In this document: one piece after another, positions 52,603 to 61,295 of the stretch
Numbering within the stretch: the first letter of the stretch is position 1
How the letters are laid out: the number at the start of each line of letters is the position of its first letter
From: Granulicella paludicola
Lineage (GTDB): Bacteria; Acidobacteriota; Terriglobia; Terriglobales; Acidobacteriaceae
DNA: 64,000 bases
Direction of reading: 5' to 3'
NCBI RefSeq assembly: GCF_025685545.1
Contig: NZ_JAGSYC010000025.1
Coordinates: forward strand, 62,001-126,000
Program-made: the position numbers and the translations under genes
The notes under the pieces: generated by a model
Databases searched by the model: none
Seen by the model: only the letters and a program-made list of their open reading frames with translations
What the model was told of the DNA's origin: nothing

Positions 52603-54582
52603 ATGCGTGGAGTAGTGGCAGCGGGCGTTTGGCTGGCGATCGGGCTGGGATGTGCGACGGCGGTGGGGCAGGAGAAGCCTGAGGGATCTGCGGGCGATAG
52701 CGGGATGGACCCGGTGCTGCAGCGCGTGATGACGGCGTGGCCGGACGGGCGCATCGATACGGTGAAGAAGCCGGGCGAGTGGAACTATGAGCTGGGGACG
52801 CTACTGGATGGCGTGATCGCGGAGTGGCGCGTGACAGGCGATGGGCGTCTATTTGCGTATGCGAAGGCGGCGGTGGACCGTTCGGTGGATAAAGACGGGG
52901 TGATCCATGTGTATGAAGACACCCCGTACCCAGTGGATGGGCACTCGATGGATAACGTGGAGATGGGACGCACGGTGTTGACGATGTACCGGGTGACTCT
53001 TGATGAGCGTTACTACAAGGCGGCGAAGTTTCTGCACGACCAGATGCTGGTACAGCCGAAGAACGCGGCTGGGGGGTACTGGCACAAACAGATTTATCCG
53101 AACCAGATGTGGCTTGATGGGGCGTATATGTCCGAGCCCTTTATGGAGGGGTACGGGAAGTCGTTTGAGAAGACGAAGGATACGGACGAGGCGGTGACGC
53201 AGCTGCTGCTGATGGACGAGCACATGCGCGACCGGCGGACGGGGTTGCTGCACCATGGCTGGGACCAATCAAAGCAGATGGAGTGGGCGGACAAGCAGAC
53301 GGGGTTGAGTCCGGAAATATGGTCGCGGGCGATGGGCTGGTATGCGATGGCTTTGGTGGATGTGCTGGAGCGGATGCCGACGACGGACCCGCAGCGCCTG
53401 GCGTTGGAAGAGGTGACGCGACGGACGCTGATGGCCGTGGCGCGGTATCAGGACTCAGGCAGCGGGCTGTGGTGGCAGGTGATGGACAAGGGCTCGCAGA
53501 AGGGGAACTACCTGGAGGCCTCGGCGAGCTGCATGTTTGTGTATGCGATGGCGAAGGGGGTGCGGATGGGCGTTGCGCCGATGTCGCTGGAGCAAAATGT
53601 GACGAAGGGGTGGGCGGGGATTCAGCAGCGGTTCGTGAAGCCGGACGGTACGCTGTCTGGAACGGTGAAGGTGGCGGGGCTGGGTGGTAAGCCGTATCGC
53701 AGCGGAACCTATGACTACTACGTGGGCGAGGCTGTCGGCGATAACGATGCGAAGGGTGTGGGTGCGTATCTGCTGGCGTTGAGCGAGATCACGCAGCGTC
53801 AGCGTGCGGGAGATCTGATGCGCAAGGCCCGCGGCAAGACGGTGTTGATTGACGGGTGGTTCAACTCACAGATGCGGAAGACGCCTGAGGGGAACTCGCT
53901 GCTATTTCACTACAAGTGGAAGGACACGGCGAACAGCGGCTACTCGGAGTGGGCGCACATGTTTGAGGAGTATGGGATGCAGGCTGAGATGCTGGACCAT
54001 GCTCCACGAGCGGAGGACTTGAAAGGAGTTGCGATTTACGTGATCGCATCGCCGGACATACCGGCGTTGAATCCGAATCCGCATTTCATGGATGAGGCGA
54101 GCGCGGCGGCGGTGGAGGCATGGGTGAAGGCGGGCGGTGTGCTGGTGATGATGGAGAACGATTCGGAGCATGCGGACCAGACGCACTTCGATCTGCTCAG
54201 TGACAGGTTCGGAATCCATTTCAATCCGGTAACGCGGAACCGCGAGTTGAACAACGATTATGCGGATACGATGGTGCCGATTGCAGCGGGGACGGGCGGG
54301 ATCTTCAAACATGCGCACAAGGCGTTGATGAAGGAGACCTGCACGATTACGGTGTCGGGTGGAGCGAAGTCGATCCTGGAGAGCGATAACTCAAAGGGCG
54401 GTGGCGACACGATGATGGCGACCGCGCACGCGGGCAAGGGGCTGGTGTATGCGAACGTTGATCCTTGGATCTATAACGAGTACACGGATGGACGAAAGCA
54501 GCCGTTAGGCGAGGACAACTTCGCCGGAGGGCTGGAGCTGACACGGTGGCTGGTGGCGCAGGCAACGGGCAGCAAAGATTAG
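52603..54582 (+). CDS. GH105 unsaturated rhamnogalacturonyl hydrolase with C-terminal domain
   Basis: This exported 659-aa protein contains a glycoside hydrolase 105 (YteR/YesR) alpha-toroid in residues about 40-400. It has HSMDNVEMGRTVLTMYRVT, MWLDGAYMSEPFMEGYGK with the catalytic Asp172, GLLHHGWDQSKQMEWADK, and WSRAMGWYAMALVDVLE. It removes unsaturated uronic acid from pectin-lyase products. Residues 415-655 form an added alpha/beta domain (VLIDGWFNSQMRK, AIYVIASPDIP, VKAGGVLVMMEND, GKGLVYANVDPWIYNEY) like the glutamine-amidotransferase-fold DUF4350 type. GAGG at 52592-52595 supports ATG 52603. It fits with the pectin acetylesterase at 32945. Confidence 0.88.
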   Translation: MRGVVAAGVWLAIGLGCATAVGQEKPEGSAGDSGMDPVLQRVMTAWPDGRIDTVKKPGEWNYELGTLLDGVIAEWRVTGDGRLFAYAKAAVDRSVDKDGVIHVYEDTPYPVDGHSMDNVEMGRTVLTMYRVTLDERYYKAAKFLHDQMLVQPKNAAGGYWHKQIYPNQMWLDGAYMSEPFMEGYGKSFEKTKDTDEAVTQLLLMDEHMRDRRTGLLHHGWDQSKQMEWADKQTGLSPEIWSRAMGWYAMALVDVLERMPTTDPQRLALEEVTRRTLMAVARYQDSGSGLWWQVMDKGSQKGNYLEASASCMFVYAMAKGVRMGVAPMSLEQNVTKGWAGIQQRFVKPDGTLSGTVKVAGLGGKPYRSGTYDYYVGEAVGDNDAKGVGAYLLALSEITQRQRAGDLMRKARGKTVLIDGWFNSQMRKTPEGNSLLFHYKWKDTANSGYSEWAHMFEEYGMQAEMLDHAPRAEDLKGVAIYVIASPDIPALNPNPHFMDEASAAAVEAWVKAGGVLVMMENDSEHADQTHFDLLSDRFGIHFNPVTRNRELNNDYADTMVPIAAGTGGIFKHAHKALMKETCTITVSGGAKSILESDNSKGGGDTMMATAHAGKGLVYANVDPWIYNEYTDGRKQPLGEDNFAGGLELTRWLVAQATGSKD

Positions 54583-54678
54583 AAGGCTTTGTCCGTTCAG
54601 ATAACAGAGAGCAGAAAGAAGGGGGGACAACAGAGGTCAGCTCTGTTGTCCTTCGATGTGTCCCCTACTCCTCGTCTT

Positions 54679-55023
54679 TTATAAGTTGAGGGAGGTATGC
54701 ATCGCGCGGACGATGTCGCTGACGCTCTCAGGGTCTGGGTAAGGCGAGGAGAGCAGAAGCTGTTCGAGTCCCCGGGCGAGCTGACTGCCGGTGGGGTAGC
54801 CGAACATGCCAAGGGAGCCGGTAAATTTCCGGGCGATGGCGATGGCCTCGTTGCGCTGCTGAGGGCTGGCTGTGCCACGGGTGGCGAGGACGGCGGCGAA
54901 GGCATCGAGAAGGGTGAGGCGGTCTCGGATGAGAGGCAGATTGTTCTGCCAGACTGAATCCAACTGCTGCTTGAAACCGAGGCTCATGGTATTTGCGGCA
55001 AGCACTGCGTTGATGGCGGACAT
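54679..55023 (-). CDS. degenerate HPt-domain-like protein
   Basis: The 114-aa protein is all helical. Its core IARKFTGSLGMFGYPTGSQLARGLEQLL looks like the histidine-phosphotransfer (HPt) signature AHKLxGSLGMFG, but the phospho-accepting His is replaced by Arg65. If the relationship is right, it cannot carry phosphate and might instead be a pseudo-HPt that binds a kinase or response regulator. GGAG six bases before ATG 55023 decides the start. The gene is alone, flanked by GH105 (convergent) and a region of repeats. Confidence 0.65.
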   Translation of the reverse strand: MSAINAVLAANTMSLGFKQQLDSVWQNNLPLIRDRLTLLDAFAAVLATRGTASPQQRNEAIAIARKFTGSLGMFGYPTGSQLARGLEQLLLSSPYPDPESVSDIVRAMHTSLNL

Positions 55024-55337
55024 GGGTAACTCCAAGGAAGAGAGTGGGCTGTCTTGAGGACAGCCGGCATTCATGAATTGAGAGTGTTTCAGGGGGATGA
55101 GGATTCGCGCGGGCAAGGCGGGATGGGACAGCGGAATTCCTCTCCTTGAGGAGCGAGTCTACGACGGCTCCGCCCCTCCAGTCAGGAAATTTAATTCCCT
55201 AGACGGAGCTGGGTGAGCCATTTCAGGACACTTTGACCCAAGAGAGAACTTGTTTACGACGGTACGACCCCTCCGGAGCAGGGCAAAAGAGAACCCCGCG
55301 CCGTGGAAGAGGCGCGGGGATGTCAGCTGGCGAAGAC
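55024..55337. other. intergenic region with short repeats and a terminator
   Basis: No gene is visible. Two related 20-bp pieces, TACGACGGCTCCGCCCCTCC (55160-55179) and TACGACGGTACGACCCCTCC (55255-55274), stand 95 bp apart. The terminator of the acyltransferase gene occupies 55280-55319. The promoter of the HPt-like gene presumably lies at the left. Confidence 0.5.
55280..55319 (-). terminator. terminator after the acyltransferase gene
   Basis: On the minus strand CCCCGCGCC-TCTTCCAC-GGCGCGGGG is followed by TTCTCTTTTGCCC, 18 bp past the stop. Confidence 0.88.
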
Positions 55338-56099
55338 TCAGGGAATGGGGTTGAGTGCGAGGCGGGTGACGGCGGCTTCTGCTTCGACGGCGGCGACCTT
55401 ACGGTTGGCGACGGCTTCAGGGCTGAAGGCAATGGGTTCCGGGGCGAACTCGACGGTGGCGTGTAGGCCGTGGAGGTCGACGAAGTTCCAGATGTGTTCC
55501 CAGAGGCCCTGGGGACCCCAGTGGACATCGTTGCGAAGGGTCTTGCCGGCGGCGTCGCGGGGGGTGAGTTGGTAGCGGATGAAGCCGTAGTACATGGGCT
55601 CTTCAGCGGCAATGGTCTGGGCGATGAGGCCGCTGCGGAAAGGGAGTACCGGGACGTCACCGACGCCGGTGGTGCCTTCGGGGAAGTAGGTGACGGGGAG
55701 GCCGTCGGCAAAGCCTGCGGCCATGCCCTGGCCGGCCTTGGCGGCGGAACCGCCGGCCCCGCGGGCGACGTAGACGGTGCCCGCCATATAGCTGATCCAG
55801 CCGAGGACGGGTGTGGAGCGGAGTTCGATCTTGGAGACGAAAACGCAGGGACGGAGCGCGGCGTGCAGCACGATGTCCACGTAGGTGAGGTGGTTGGAGA
55901 TGACGGCTCCGTGCGAGGGGACCTTGCCGATGGTGGAGTAGGTGATGTCTACCGACCAGAGGAGGCGGCGGCCGATCTTGGTGAGCCAGGCGGCACGCTG
56001 GGCGCGCGTCTTGGGGCGCAGGATAAAGACTTCAGCGATGGAATAAGCGAAGACAGCGGCGACGAGAAGGACGCGATAAGCACGGCGGATAGAGGACAA
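55338..56099 (-). CDS. 1-acyl-sn-glycerol-3-phosphate acyltransferase (PlsC family)
   Basis: The 253-aa protein starts with a membrane helix (RRAYRVLLVAAVFAYSIAEVFIL) and has the PlsC motifs: SNHLTYVDIVL (NHxxxxD box with His and Asp), SKIELRSTPVLGWI, and YFPEGTTGVGDVPVLPFRSG. It should acylate lysophosphatidic acid or a related lipid at the inner membrane. I use TTG 56099 as start because CAGGAA stands nine bases before it, and a longer frame upstream lacks family character. It diverges from the DUF2062 gene by about 95 bp. Confidence 0.85.
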   Translation of the reverse strand: MSSIRRAYRVLLVAAVFAYSIAEVFILRPKTRAQRAAWLTKIGRRLLWSVDITYSTIGKVPSHGAVISNHLTYVDIVLHAALRPCVFVSKIELRSTPVLGWISYMAGTVYVARGAGGSAAKAGQGMAAGFADGLPVTYFPEGTTGVGDVPVLPFRSGLIAQTIAAEEPMYYGFIRYQLTPRDAAGKTLRNDVHWGPQGLWEHIWNFVDLHGLHATVEFAPEPIAFSPEAVANRKVAAVEAEAAVTRLALNPIP

Positions 56100-56193
56100 G
56101 ATAAGACGTTCCTGCTTGGAGAATGATCTGCGCTGCCACCGGGATGGGCGATGGCCGACGGTAAGGCTCAAGTGTAACGGGTATTCTTGAGGG

Positions 56194-56679
56194 ATGGGGA
56201 GTCTGTTGCAGCGCGTAGTGGTGGAGCCGTTGATGCGGCTGTTGCGGGTGGGCGCGACGCCGGAGCAGCTGGCGTGGTCGCTGGCACTGGGTGTGGTGGT
56301 GGGGATCAATCCGCTGATTGGGTCGACGACGCTGGCTGCGCTGGCGCTGGCTGGGGTCTTTCGCCTGAACGTGGTGGCCAGCCAGGTGGGCAACCATGTG
56401 GTGTATCCACTGGAGCTACTGCTGTTTCCGGTGTTTCTGAAGCTGGGGTCGAGGGTGTTTGGATCGCAGAAAGTGCCGATGGGTGGCAAGAAGCTGCTGG
56501 AGGCTGTGCGGCATCATCCGTGGGATACGACGCGGATGCTGTGGATGTGGGAGTGGCACGCGCTGGTGGTGTGGGCTGTGCTGGCCGCGGTAATGATGCC
56601 GCTGATTGCGTATTCGCTGCGGCCGGTGTTGCGGAGGATGCTGGCCCAGGCGGAGGTTGAGGTGCCTTCGCCGTCTTAA
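56194..56679 (+). CDS. DUF2062 membrane protein
   Basis: The 161-aa protein has the DUF2062 pattern: a short N-terminal amphipathic helix (LLQRVVVEPLMRLLRVGATPEQLAWSLALGVVVGINPLIGSTT), then ALALAGVFRLNVVASQVGNHVVYPLELLLFPVFLKLG, and a third hydrophobic helix (LVVWAVLAAVMMPLIAYSL). It is an inner-membrane protein of unknown role; DUF2062 proteins are sometimes fused to glycosyltransferases or next to lipid genes. Its neighbour is a divergent PlsC-type acyltransferase, so a role in lipid or envelope biosynthesis is possible. Confidence 0.85.
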   Translation: MGSLLQRVVVEPLMRLLRVGATPEQLAWSLALGVVVGINPLIGSTTLAALALAGVFRLNVVASQVGNHVVYPLELLLFPVFLKLGSRVFGSQKVPMGGKKLLEAVRHHPWDTTRMLWMWEWHALVVWAVLAAVMMPLIAYSLRPVLRRMLAQAEVEVPSPS

Positions 56680-56711
56680 GGGGTGGTTGCGATGGGATAC
56701 ATCCTGCGAAA

Positions 56712-56763
56712 GAAGCAGGTCTCTCCGCTACGGCGATGAACCCGCCTTCGGTCGAGATGACAC
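56712..56763. repeat. REP-like element, GAAGCAGGTCTCTC type
   Basis: It begins GAAGCAGGTCTCTCCGCTAC and ends CGGTCGAGATGACACA, and is longer than the 9662 and 19225 copies but shares their ends. It lies behind the DUF2062 gene. Confidence 0.65.
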
Positions 56764-56800
56764 ATTTTTGCAGGTTGGAAATTTTGAGTTGGAAATGGAG

Positions 56801-56832
56801 AAAGCCGCGCCACTGATGGGGCGCGGCTTTCT
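56801..56832. terminator. bidirectional terminator
   Basis: A perfect 11-bp stem (AAAGCCGCGCC / GGCGCGGCTTT) with an 8-nt loop lies between the convergent DUF2062 and nuclease genes. Confidence 0.9.
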
Positions 56833-56850
56833 ACTGTTCCTATGCTTCCG

Positions 56851-57783
56851 TTAGTTGCCGTGGTACTCCTCGACGGGGTCGGCGGAGTGGATCCAGGCGG
56901 AGTAGATGAGGTCGCGGAGTTCGATGGCACCGGCGGCGAGGCGCTCGGCCGCGAAGGCTTTGCCTTCAGGGGTACCTGCGTCGGTGAAGGCCCCGGCTTT
57001 TTCGAGCTGGTAGGTCTTCTCGACGAAGGTGTTGGTCTTGTGGAGATAGGCGAGGTACTGGGCCCACTCGTCGTCGATGGGAGTGGGTTTGGTGTCGGCT
57101 ACAAGTTTGGAGACGTCGGCGTACTTGATGGCGTTGTGGACGTAGGTGCTTTCAAACTGCGAGTGGATCTTGTGCTCGACCGTGTAGCCGTTCGGGTTGG
57201 GGCCGGTCCAGCCGTTGTACTGGATGGTGGTGTGCAGGGGCATGGAGCCGTCGCCGACATAGTGGCCAAGCCAGCCTGCGTCATAGACGATGGCGAGCTC
57301 TATGGCATGGGTGGGCTTGTGGGCGGCGGCGAGTTCACGGTAGTCGCGAAGATCGACCTTGAGCTTCTGCCAGATCTCTTCGACCTCCCAGGGCTGCATG
57401 CCGACTTTCTCGGGGGTGAGGGTCACGCCAGCGGGAGGAGTCTTCATAGCATTTAGAGCACGGATGAAGTCGTAGCGCTTTTTGGGGAGCGGGCCGACGA
57501 GATCGGCGTACTCGAGATCGATGAAGTGATCGGGCGCCTGTTCGGCGGAGAGTTCGGACTCGGCGCGATTGCGCCAGCGGTCGGGTTCGGGGCCGAGGTA
57601 CTCGATGGTGTCGAGAGCGCTGGCGTCGCGGAGGAAGAGTGGTACGTCGGAAGGTAGCGAGGCGGCAGCGGCGCGGTTAATGATGCTGTGGCCGTCGATG
57701 CCCCAGGCCCAGGCGGGCTGCGTGGCGAAGAGGCTGATGAGCGAGGAGGCGACGGCAACGCGGGCAAGGACGGGGAGACGCAT
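56851..57783 (-). CDS. secreted S1/P1-type zinc nuclease
   Basis: The 310-aa precursor has a signal peptide ending in AWA, so the mature chain begins with Trp27 (WGIDGHSIINRAA). S1/P1 nucleases need such an N-terminal Trp because its amine and carbonyl bind zinc. Further ligands are suggested by APDHFIDLEYAD, WLGHYVGDGSMPLHTT and HKIHSQFE. Family members cut single-stranded DNA and RNA, often for phosphate scavenging. The frame is open upstream to 58020, but ATG 57783 gives the signal peptide directly. It diverges from the methyltransferase gene. Confidence 0.9.
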   Translation of the reverse strand: MRLPVLARVAVASSLISLFATQPAWAWGIDGHSIINRAAAASLPSDVPLFLRDASALDTIEYLGPEPDRWRNRAESELSAEQAPDHFIDLEYADLVGPLPKKRYDFIRALNAMKTPPAGVTLTPEKVGMQPWEVEEIWQKLKVDLRDYRELAAAHKPTHAIELAIVYDAGWLGHYVGDGSMPLHTTIQYNGWTGPNPNGYTVEHKIHSQFESTYVHNAIKYADVSKLVADTKPTPIDDEWAQYLAYLHKTNTFVEKTYQLEKAGAFTDAGTPEGKAFAAERLAAGAIELRDLIYSAWIHSADPVEEYHGN

Positions 57784-57871
57784 GAGGAAAGTATAGCGAG
57801 GTGTGAGATGCGAGGTCCCAGGTGCCGGAGTCTGGGCAGTATCATCACGGTGGATGGAATGAGGACTTGGA

Positions 57872-58693
57872 ATGAGTTTGGAGCACGCGAAGGAGTTGGA
57901 GCGGCGGCTTGGGTGGACGGACAAGCTGCGACCGATGGTGGTGGGTGCGTTTGTGGCGGATGTGCTTGCTCCGCAGCGTCGCACGATTGTGACGGCTGAG
58001 AACGGACTGCAGTACTTCATCGACCCGCTGAGCCAGCTGGGGCGATGCCTGTTGCGCGATGGACATTATGAGTTGGAGACGGAAGAGATTCTGCGCGAGC
58101 ATTTGCGGGAGGGCGACGCGTTTCTCGATGTTGGGGCGAATGAGGGGTACTTCAGCTCGGTGGCTGCTTCGATCGTGGGGCCGACGGGATATGTGGCGGC
58201 GGTGGAGCCGCAGTCACGGCTGGCTGAGGTGATCCAGATCAACCTTGCGCTGAATGGCTGCGTTGTCGGCGTGGATGGCGCCGAGGCGAAGGTATTTCAT
58301 GGCGCGCTGGGTGGGGCGAAGGGCGAGAGCACGAAGCTGTTTCTATCGCCGTCTCTGAATACGGGGTATTCGAGTGTGCTGAAGCGGCCGCGGTTTTCGC
58401 GCCGGTCAGAGACGGTGACGTTTGTCGACCCGGCGGAGTTGTTGCACGGGCGGCAGGAGTTCGCGCTGGTGAAGGTGGACGTAGAAGGGTTCGAAGACCA
58501 GGTGATGCAGAGCCTGCTGCCGATGATCCGCATGGGGCAGATTCGGACGCTGCTGCTGGATTATCACGCTTCGATTCTGGAGGAGCGCGGTGTCGATCCG
58601 GCGGCTCTTCAGCAGACGGTGACAGGGGCGGGGCTGGAGTTGGTGGGTGAGTATGAGGGGTTTGGGGACTATCGGCTGTATCGGCGGAGCTGA
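57872..58693 (+). CDS. FkbM-family methyltransferase
   Basis: The 273-aa protein has the SAM-dependent FkbM fold: EGDAFLDVGANEGYFSSVAASIVGPTGYVAAVEPQ (motif I plus acidic loop), INLALNGC, and FALVKVDVEGFEDQVMQSL with the family signature KxDVEGxE. FkbM members O-methylate sugars or small molecules, often in surface glycans, but the substrate is unknown. GAGG precedes ATG 57872 by about ten bases. It is convergent with the VapC gene, with a 9-bp gap. Confidence 0.88.
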   Translation: MSLEHAKELERRLGWTDKLRPMVVGAFVADVLAPQRRTIVTAENGLQYFIDPLSQLGRCLLRDGHYELETEEILREHLREGDAFLDVGANEGYFSSVAASIVGPTGYVAAVEPQSRLAEVIQINLALNGCVVGVDGAEAKVFHGALGGAKGESTKLFLSPSLNTGYSSVLKRPRFSRRSETVTFVDPAELLHGRQEFALVKVDVEGFEDQVMQSLLPMIRMGQIRTLLLDYHASILEERGVDPAALQQTVTGAGLELVGEYEGFGDYRLYRRS

Positions 58694-58702
58694 GACGATA
58701 CG

Positions 58703-59116
58703 TCAATGCGAGATCAAGGTCAGGCCGGGAACACGATCAAAATGCCTTAGGTTGCGAGTCACAAGGCTGTACTGGAGATGTAGAGCGGTCACTCCGATGA
58801 GGAGATCCGCCGTGGCGATTTGAACGCCTGAGCGCATGAGTTCTCCACTCAGATGTCCGGATCTGAGCGCAATCTCTTCGGTTACAGGTTGAACGTCGAG
58901 AACGGAGATGACCTGATCGAGGAATTGTTTGCGAAGTTCGGCACGGCGAGGTGTATCGGCTCGTTCTACGCCGTGCGAGAGCTCCATGAGCGTAATGGCT
59001 GATATCGCGAGTGGCTGGTCGGGATACTCAACCAGCAGCGGAGCGAGTGTCTGTTTTGCGGTCAAGCCGCGTCTTTCTGCGGAGATGAAGAAGGTGGAAT
59101 CAAAGAGAACGCCCAT
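58703..59116 (-). CDS. vapC: VapC-type PIN-domain toxin
   Basis: The 137-aa protein has the four acidic residues of PIN-domain ribonucleases: Asp in LFDSTFFISAE, Glu in LMELSHGVE, Asp in IATADLLIGVTA and a final Asp in RNLRHFDRVPG. It should cleave a specific RNA when its antitoxin is lost. Its ATG shares one base with the antitoxin stop (TGATG), so synthesis is translationally coupled, with antitoxin first. This is the second complete toxin-antitoxin pair of the window. Confidence 0.92.
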   Translation of the reverse strand: MGVLFDSTFFISAERRGLTAKQTLAPLLVEYPDQPLAISAITLMELSHGVERADTPRRAELRKQFLDQVISVLDVQPVTEEIALRSGHLSGELMRSGVQIATADLLIGVTALHLQYSLVTRNLRHFDRVPGLTLISH

Positions 59117-59385
59117 CAGGCCTTGAATATCTCGACGTCGAGAACGTCTCGATGGGCGGCGATACCGGCTTCTACATCGAGGGCGAAGGCGTCATCCATG
59201 GCCGCTTCGGTGTCGTTACTCAATTGATCGATACGTTCTCGCATGGAGAGCTTTCGAGCGGAGCGAAGCACGGCGACGGGTCCTAAACCGTTTTCAATAA
59301 CAAACGTCGTATTCGTATCCAGCTGCGCGAGCAGCGTGGAGATGTCTCGTTCGGCTTCCTGCTGCGAGATGTGGATCGTCGCCAT
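59116..59385 (-). CDS. Phd/YefM-type antitoxin of VapC
   Basis: The 89-aa protein starts with ATIHISQQEAERDISTLLAQLD and VIENGLGPVAVLRSAR, the Phd/YefM-like DNA-binding fold with the GxPVAVL element. It ends in an acidic tail (TEAAMDDAFALDVEAG) that would thread into the toxin. It should neutralise VapC and repress the operon. Its stop overlaps the VapC start by one base. The genes are followed by pncB upstream, on the same strand. Confidence 0.85.
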   Translation of the reverse strand: MATIHISQQEAERDISTLLAQLDTNTTFVIENGLGPVAVLRSARKLSMRERIDQLSNDTEAAMDDAFALDVEAGIAAHRDVLDVEIFKA

Positions 59386-59422
59386 AGCAGGATTGTACTG
59401 CTGGAGAGGTGGTAGCGAAATG

Positions 59423-60733
59423 TTAAACCAGCACCGGCAGTTCTTCCAGCACGGGGCTGCCGAAGACTCTGCGGTAGCGGTCGATGAGGTTGGCGGGGCC
59501 GGTGGCTTTGCTTGGGTTGTCTGAGAGTTTTACGGTGGGGATGCCGTCGGCGCTGGTGAGCTTGCAGACCAGCGAGATGGGCTGGAACGTGTCCTCGCCG
59601 CGGGGGTGGCAGTCGCGGAAGTCGTTCGTGAGCAGCGTGCCCCAGCCTGCGGAGAAGCGGATGCGGCCGTTGAAGTAGGCGTGGAGATCGACGATGGTGC
59701 TGGCGTCAAGGCCGTCGGAGGCGATGAGGCGTTTGCGCTTGGGGTCCTGGCCGCGGGAGACGAGCCAGGCGATGTACTCGTCGCCGGCGATGAACGGATC
59801 TTTGCTGTCGATGCGCTGTCCGGTCCACTGGGCGACCCAGTCGGGTGCGCCGGCGAGGAACTGCGTGGTGCCGAAGGTGTCGGGCAGTGTGATGAGCAGC
59901 TCATTGTCGTAGCTGCGCGCCCAGAGCTCGAGGACCTTGTACTGCGAGGCGCGAAGGTCTTCGTCGCTGCCCTGGGACGCGAGGGCGGCCATGGCCATGG
60001 GGAGCTCGTGCGCGTTGGTGCCGATGGCTTCGAGATCGAGCTTGTAGGCGAGCGCCGTGTTGGAGGTGCCGGTGAGGTTGGGGCCGAGGGCGCGGCTGAG
60101 CGCCTGAACGCAGTACTCCTGCCAGAGGAAGCTGTGGCGGCGGCGGGTGCCGAAGTCCGAGAGGCGGAGGCCGGGAACGCCGCGGAGGAGTTCGATCTTG
60201 TCCCAGAGGCGGGTCTTGGCGCGGGCGTAGAGGACGTCCAGTTCGAGCTCGTTGAGGGTGGCGAGCGCGGCACGGGTCTTCATCTCGCTGACGATGGCGA
60301 GGGCGTAGACCTCCCACATGGTGACTTCGGACCAGAGGCCGGAGAAGCGGATAACGAGCTGGCCTTCGTGCTCAGTCACTTCGTAGTCGGAGAGCTTGAA
60401 GTCGTGCTCGAGCCAGTGGAGGAAGGCGGGTTCGAAGATCTGCTTGGTGCCGTAGAAGGTGTTGCCGGTGAGCCAGACGAGCTCTGACCGGCGCAGACGC
60501 AGACCGCGTACATGCTCGAGCTGATCGCGCAGAGCGCTGGCCGAGATGCGGTCGGCGAGTCGCACGCTGACAGTGCGGTTGTGGACCTCGCTGGTGACGC
60601 GGGTGGCGGGGAAGTTCTTCCAGATGAACTGAAGCATGAGCAGCTTGTAGAAGTCGGTGTCGAGCAGCGAACGGACGATGGGGTCGAGCTTCCAGTTGTG
60701 GTTGTGGGCGCGCTCGGCGAAGTTGATGTTCAT
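59423..60733 (-). CDS. pncB: nicotinate phosphoribosyltransferase
   Basis: The enzyme makes nicotinate mononucleotide from nicotinate and PRPP in NAD salvage. The 436 aa (from ATG 60733) show SLLDTDFYKLLMLQFIWKNFP near the N-terminus, FGTRRRHSFLWQEY with the family's active-site arrangement, LTGTSNTALAYKLDLEAIGTNAHELPMAM, and SDGLDAS and FSAGWGTLLTNDF for phosphate binding. The length agrees with the bacterial PncB type (about 400-440). It is close to the VapC operon but separately expressed. Confidence 0.95.
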   Translation of the reverse strand: MNINFAERAHNHNWKLDPIVRSLLDTDFYKLLMLQFIWKNFPATRVTSEVHNRTVSVRLADRISASALRDQLEHVRGLRLRRSELVWLTGNTFYGTKQIFEPAFLHWLEHDFKLSDYEVTEHEGQLVIRFSGLWSEVTMWEVYALAIVSEMKTRAALATLNELELDVLYARAKTRLWDKIELLRGVPGLRLSDFGTRRRHSFLWQEYCVQALSRALGPNLTGTSNTALAYKLDLEAIGTNAHELPMAMAALASQGSDEDLRASQYKVLELWARSYDNELLITLPDTFGTTQFLAGAPDWVAQWTGQRIDSKDPFIAGDEYIAWLVSRGQDPKRKRLIASDGLDASTIVDLHAYFNGRIRFSAGWGTLLTNDFRDCHPRGEDTFQPISLVCKLTSADGIPTVKLSDNPSKATGPANLIDRYRRVFGSPVLEELPVLV

Positions 60734-60832
60734 GTTGCTGATGATTGTCTCGCGGGCACAGGTGAAAGACAATCGGGCGGCTGCTGGCATTACCGGCAGT
60801 TCGCCCGACTCCCTGCATTCGGCCCGCTCGGT

Positions 60833-61141
60833 TTAGAGGATGGAAATGATGCGGTTGTCGTCGCCGGTAGCGATCTGAATCTCTTCGTGAAGGGAAAGGT
60901 TTGTGCTGCTGACGACGAGCAGTTTTGCTCCGACGCAAGCATCGATGTCAACGCGGCGACCCAAAGGAAGATCGATGAGCTCTGACTTCAAGCGAATTTG
61001 GCGGTGCTGGCCGGTGAGGTTGACGAGGCTGATGCGTATGGGGCGGATAGCAGTGGCCACGTGGGAGTTGTGGGCGGATGGCACTGTGGCGCGGGCAGCG
61101 CACGGGAGTGAAAGTACGAGTAAAAGGGCAAGGCTTCGCAT
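60833..61141 (-). CDS. small secreted protein of unknown function
   Basis: This 102-aa protein has a signal peptide (RSLALLLVLSLPCAARA) followed by a short beta-rich chain (IRISLVNLTGQHRQIRLKSELIDLPLGRRVDIDACVGAKLLVVSS). The mature part resembles a single small beta-sandwich, with one Cys. No family is recognised. ATG 61141 gives a typical signal peptide, whereas the longer version from 61186 would not. It diverges from the XRE operon. Confidence 0.6.
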   Translation of the reverse strand: MRSLALLLVLSLPCAARATVPSAHNSHVATAIRPIRISLVNLTGQHRQIRLKSELIDLPLGRRVDIDACVGAKLLVVSSTNLSLHEEIQIATGDDNRIISIL

Positions 61142-61295
61142 GGTGAAAGAGCTCCGGATCGGGATGTCCGAAAGACTCTCTGCCATGGTTCAGAGAACCT
61201 TCACGGTGAGCCTCGTATGACTGGACGTGCAGGCGAAAGTTTCAGGATGAAGGTCCGATGTGCAAGGAAGGTGCGGCAAAAATAATGCCAGATTG

